Origin: Gammaproteobacteria bacterium
GTDB taxonomy: Bacteria; Pseudomonadota; Gammaproteobacteria; Methylococcales; Methylomonadaceae
Length of the DNA: 5,579 nt
Assembly (NCBI GenBank): GCA_024276805.1
Contig: JAJRWJ010000442.1
Span: forward strand, 1 to 5,579
Reading direction: 5' to 3'
In this document: piece after piece, positions 4,957-5,579 of the stretch
Layout: every line of letters begins with the position of its first letter
How positions within the stretch are numbered: position 1 is the stretch's first letter
Program-made: the position numbers and the translations under genes
Notes under the pieces: model-generated
Told to the model about the DNA's origin: nothing
Seen by the model: the letters and a program-made list of their open reading frames with translations, nothing else
The model's database searches: none

Positions 4957-5579
4957 TTGAAAAAACCCGCGTTATTGCTGTTGGAGGATGGTACGATCTT
5001 TCATGGTTCATCGATTGGCGCCGATGGCAGTTCGGTTGGCGAGGTGGTTTTCAATACCTCCATGACCGGCTATCAGGAGATTCTCAGTGATCCATCCTAT
5101 GCCAGGCAGATAGTGACCCTGACCTATCCACACATTGGCAACGTCGGCACCAATGACGAAGATGACGAATCCACCAGCGTCCATGCCAGTGGTCTGGTGA
5201 TCAGGGATTTGCCGCTGCTGTCCAGCAGCTGGCGCAAGGCAAGGACCTTGCCGGAATATCTGCTGGACAACCGGGTGGTTGCCATCGCCGATATCGATAC
5301 CCGCAGCATGACCAGAATTTTACGCGAGAAAGGCGCCCAGCGCGGCTGCATCATGGCTGGCGATGCCGTCGATGTGGAAGCCGGCCAGACGGCGATTGCA
5401 GAGTTCCCGGGCTTGCAGGGAATGGATCTGGCGAAGCAGGTGACGACTTCCCGTAGCTATCAGTGGAGCGAAGATGTCTGGCATCTGAGGCAAGGCTATG
5501 GTCTGGTGGAAGATTTGCAGCATCATGTCGTTGCCTACGATTTTGGCGTGAAGCGCAACATTCTCAGGTTGCTGGCCAA
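4957..5579 (+). CDS. carA: Carbamoyl-phosphate synthase small subunit CarA (3'-truncated by window edge)
   Basis: Glutamine-hydrolysing small subunit of cytoplasmic carbamoyl-phosphate synthetase. It releases ammonia that is channelled to CarB to make carbamoyl phosphate for arginine and pyrimidines. The first 207 codons and two bases of the next are present, out of about 380 in the family. It starts MKKPALLLLEDGTIFHG; the N-terminal small-chain domain is complete, with GEVVFNTSMTGYQEIL (28-43), SYARQIVTLTYPHIGNVGTND (47-67), ADIDTR (111-116), LREKGAQRGCIMAGD (122-136) and FPGLQGMDLAKQVTT (150-164). VVAYDFGVKRNILRLL (191-206) opens the class I glutamine amidotransferase domain; its catalytic Cys and His lie beyond the window. 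The start is TTG, as I recall for E. coli carA, supported by GGAGGT eight bases upstream. Without an ATG start this gene is easily missed. carB is expected downstream. Expression probably passes through an attenuator-like leader. Confidence 0.98.
   Translation, partial: MKKPALLLLEDGTIFHGSSIGADGSSVGEVVFNTSMTGYQEILSDPSYARQIVTLTYPHIGNVGTNDEDDESTSVHASGLVIRDLPLLSSSWRKARTLPEYLLDNRVVAIADIDTRSMTRILREKGAQRGCIMAGDAVDVEAGQTAIAEFPGLQGMDLAKQVTTSRSYQWSEDVWHLRQGYGLVEDLQHHVVAYDFGVKRNILRLLA

Overview
The window is a stretch of ordinary chromosomal core genes, all on the + strand, in the order grpE (5' end cut by the window), dnaK, dnaJ, dapB, carA (3' end cut). The run dnaK-dnaJ-dapB-carA is a familiar gene order in Gammaproteobacteria. 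The encoded proteins align closely with what I recall of the E. coli ones: DnaK residues K70, P143, T199 and the 389-393 linker fall at identical numbers, and DnaJ has the same 376-residue length. I infer a free-living-type gammaproteobacterium of moderate GC content; genus cannot be read from this window. There are no mobile elements, CRISPR arrays, tRNA or rRNA genes, and no sign of horizontal transfer.

Layout: 2-448 is the C-terminal three quarters of GrpE. 449-544 is an AT-rich gap with a heat-shock-type (sigma-32-like) promoter candidate that overlaps the grpE stop codon. 545-2488 is dnaK. 2489-2753 is an unusually long and highly structured 265-nt gap. It holds a terminator-like hairpin, competing hairpins that would exclude it, and a hairpin that buries the only Shine-Dalgarno-like sequence of dnaJ. 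2754-3884 is dnaJ. 3891-4694 is dapB, six bases downstream and probably cotranscribed. 4695-4956 is a 262-nt control region for carA with two tandem promoter candidates followed by an attenuator-like set of mutually exclusive hairpins. From 4957 to the window end is carA, starting at TTG.

Functionally, GrpE, DnaK and DnaJ form one chaperone machine: DnaJ delivers clients and triggers ATP hydrolysis by DnaK, and GrpE releases ADP. DapB makes tetrahydrodipicolinate for lysine and peptidoglycan. CarA is the glutamine-hydrolysing subunit of carbamoyl-phosphate synthetase, which feeds arginine and pyrimidines.

I found no undescribed gene system here. What deserves a second look is regulatory DNA and RNA: the dnaK-dnaJ spacer, the carA leader, and the grpE-dnaK promoter candidate. 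Two residue-level oddities are also noted: Asp instead of Glu at DnaK position 171, and Ser instead of Glu at the DapB cofactor-selecting position.
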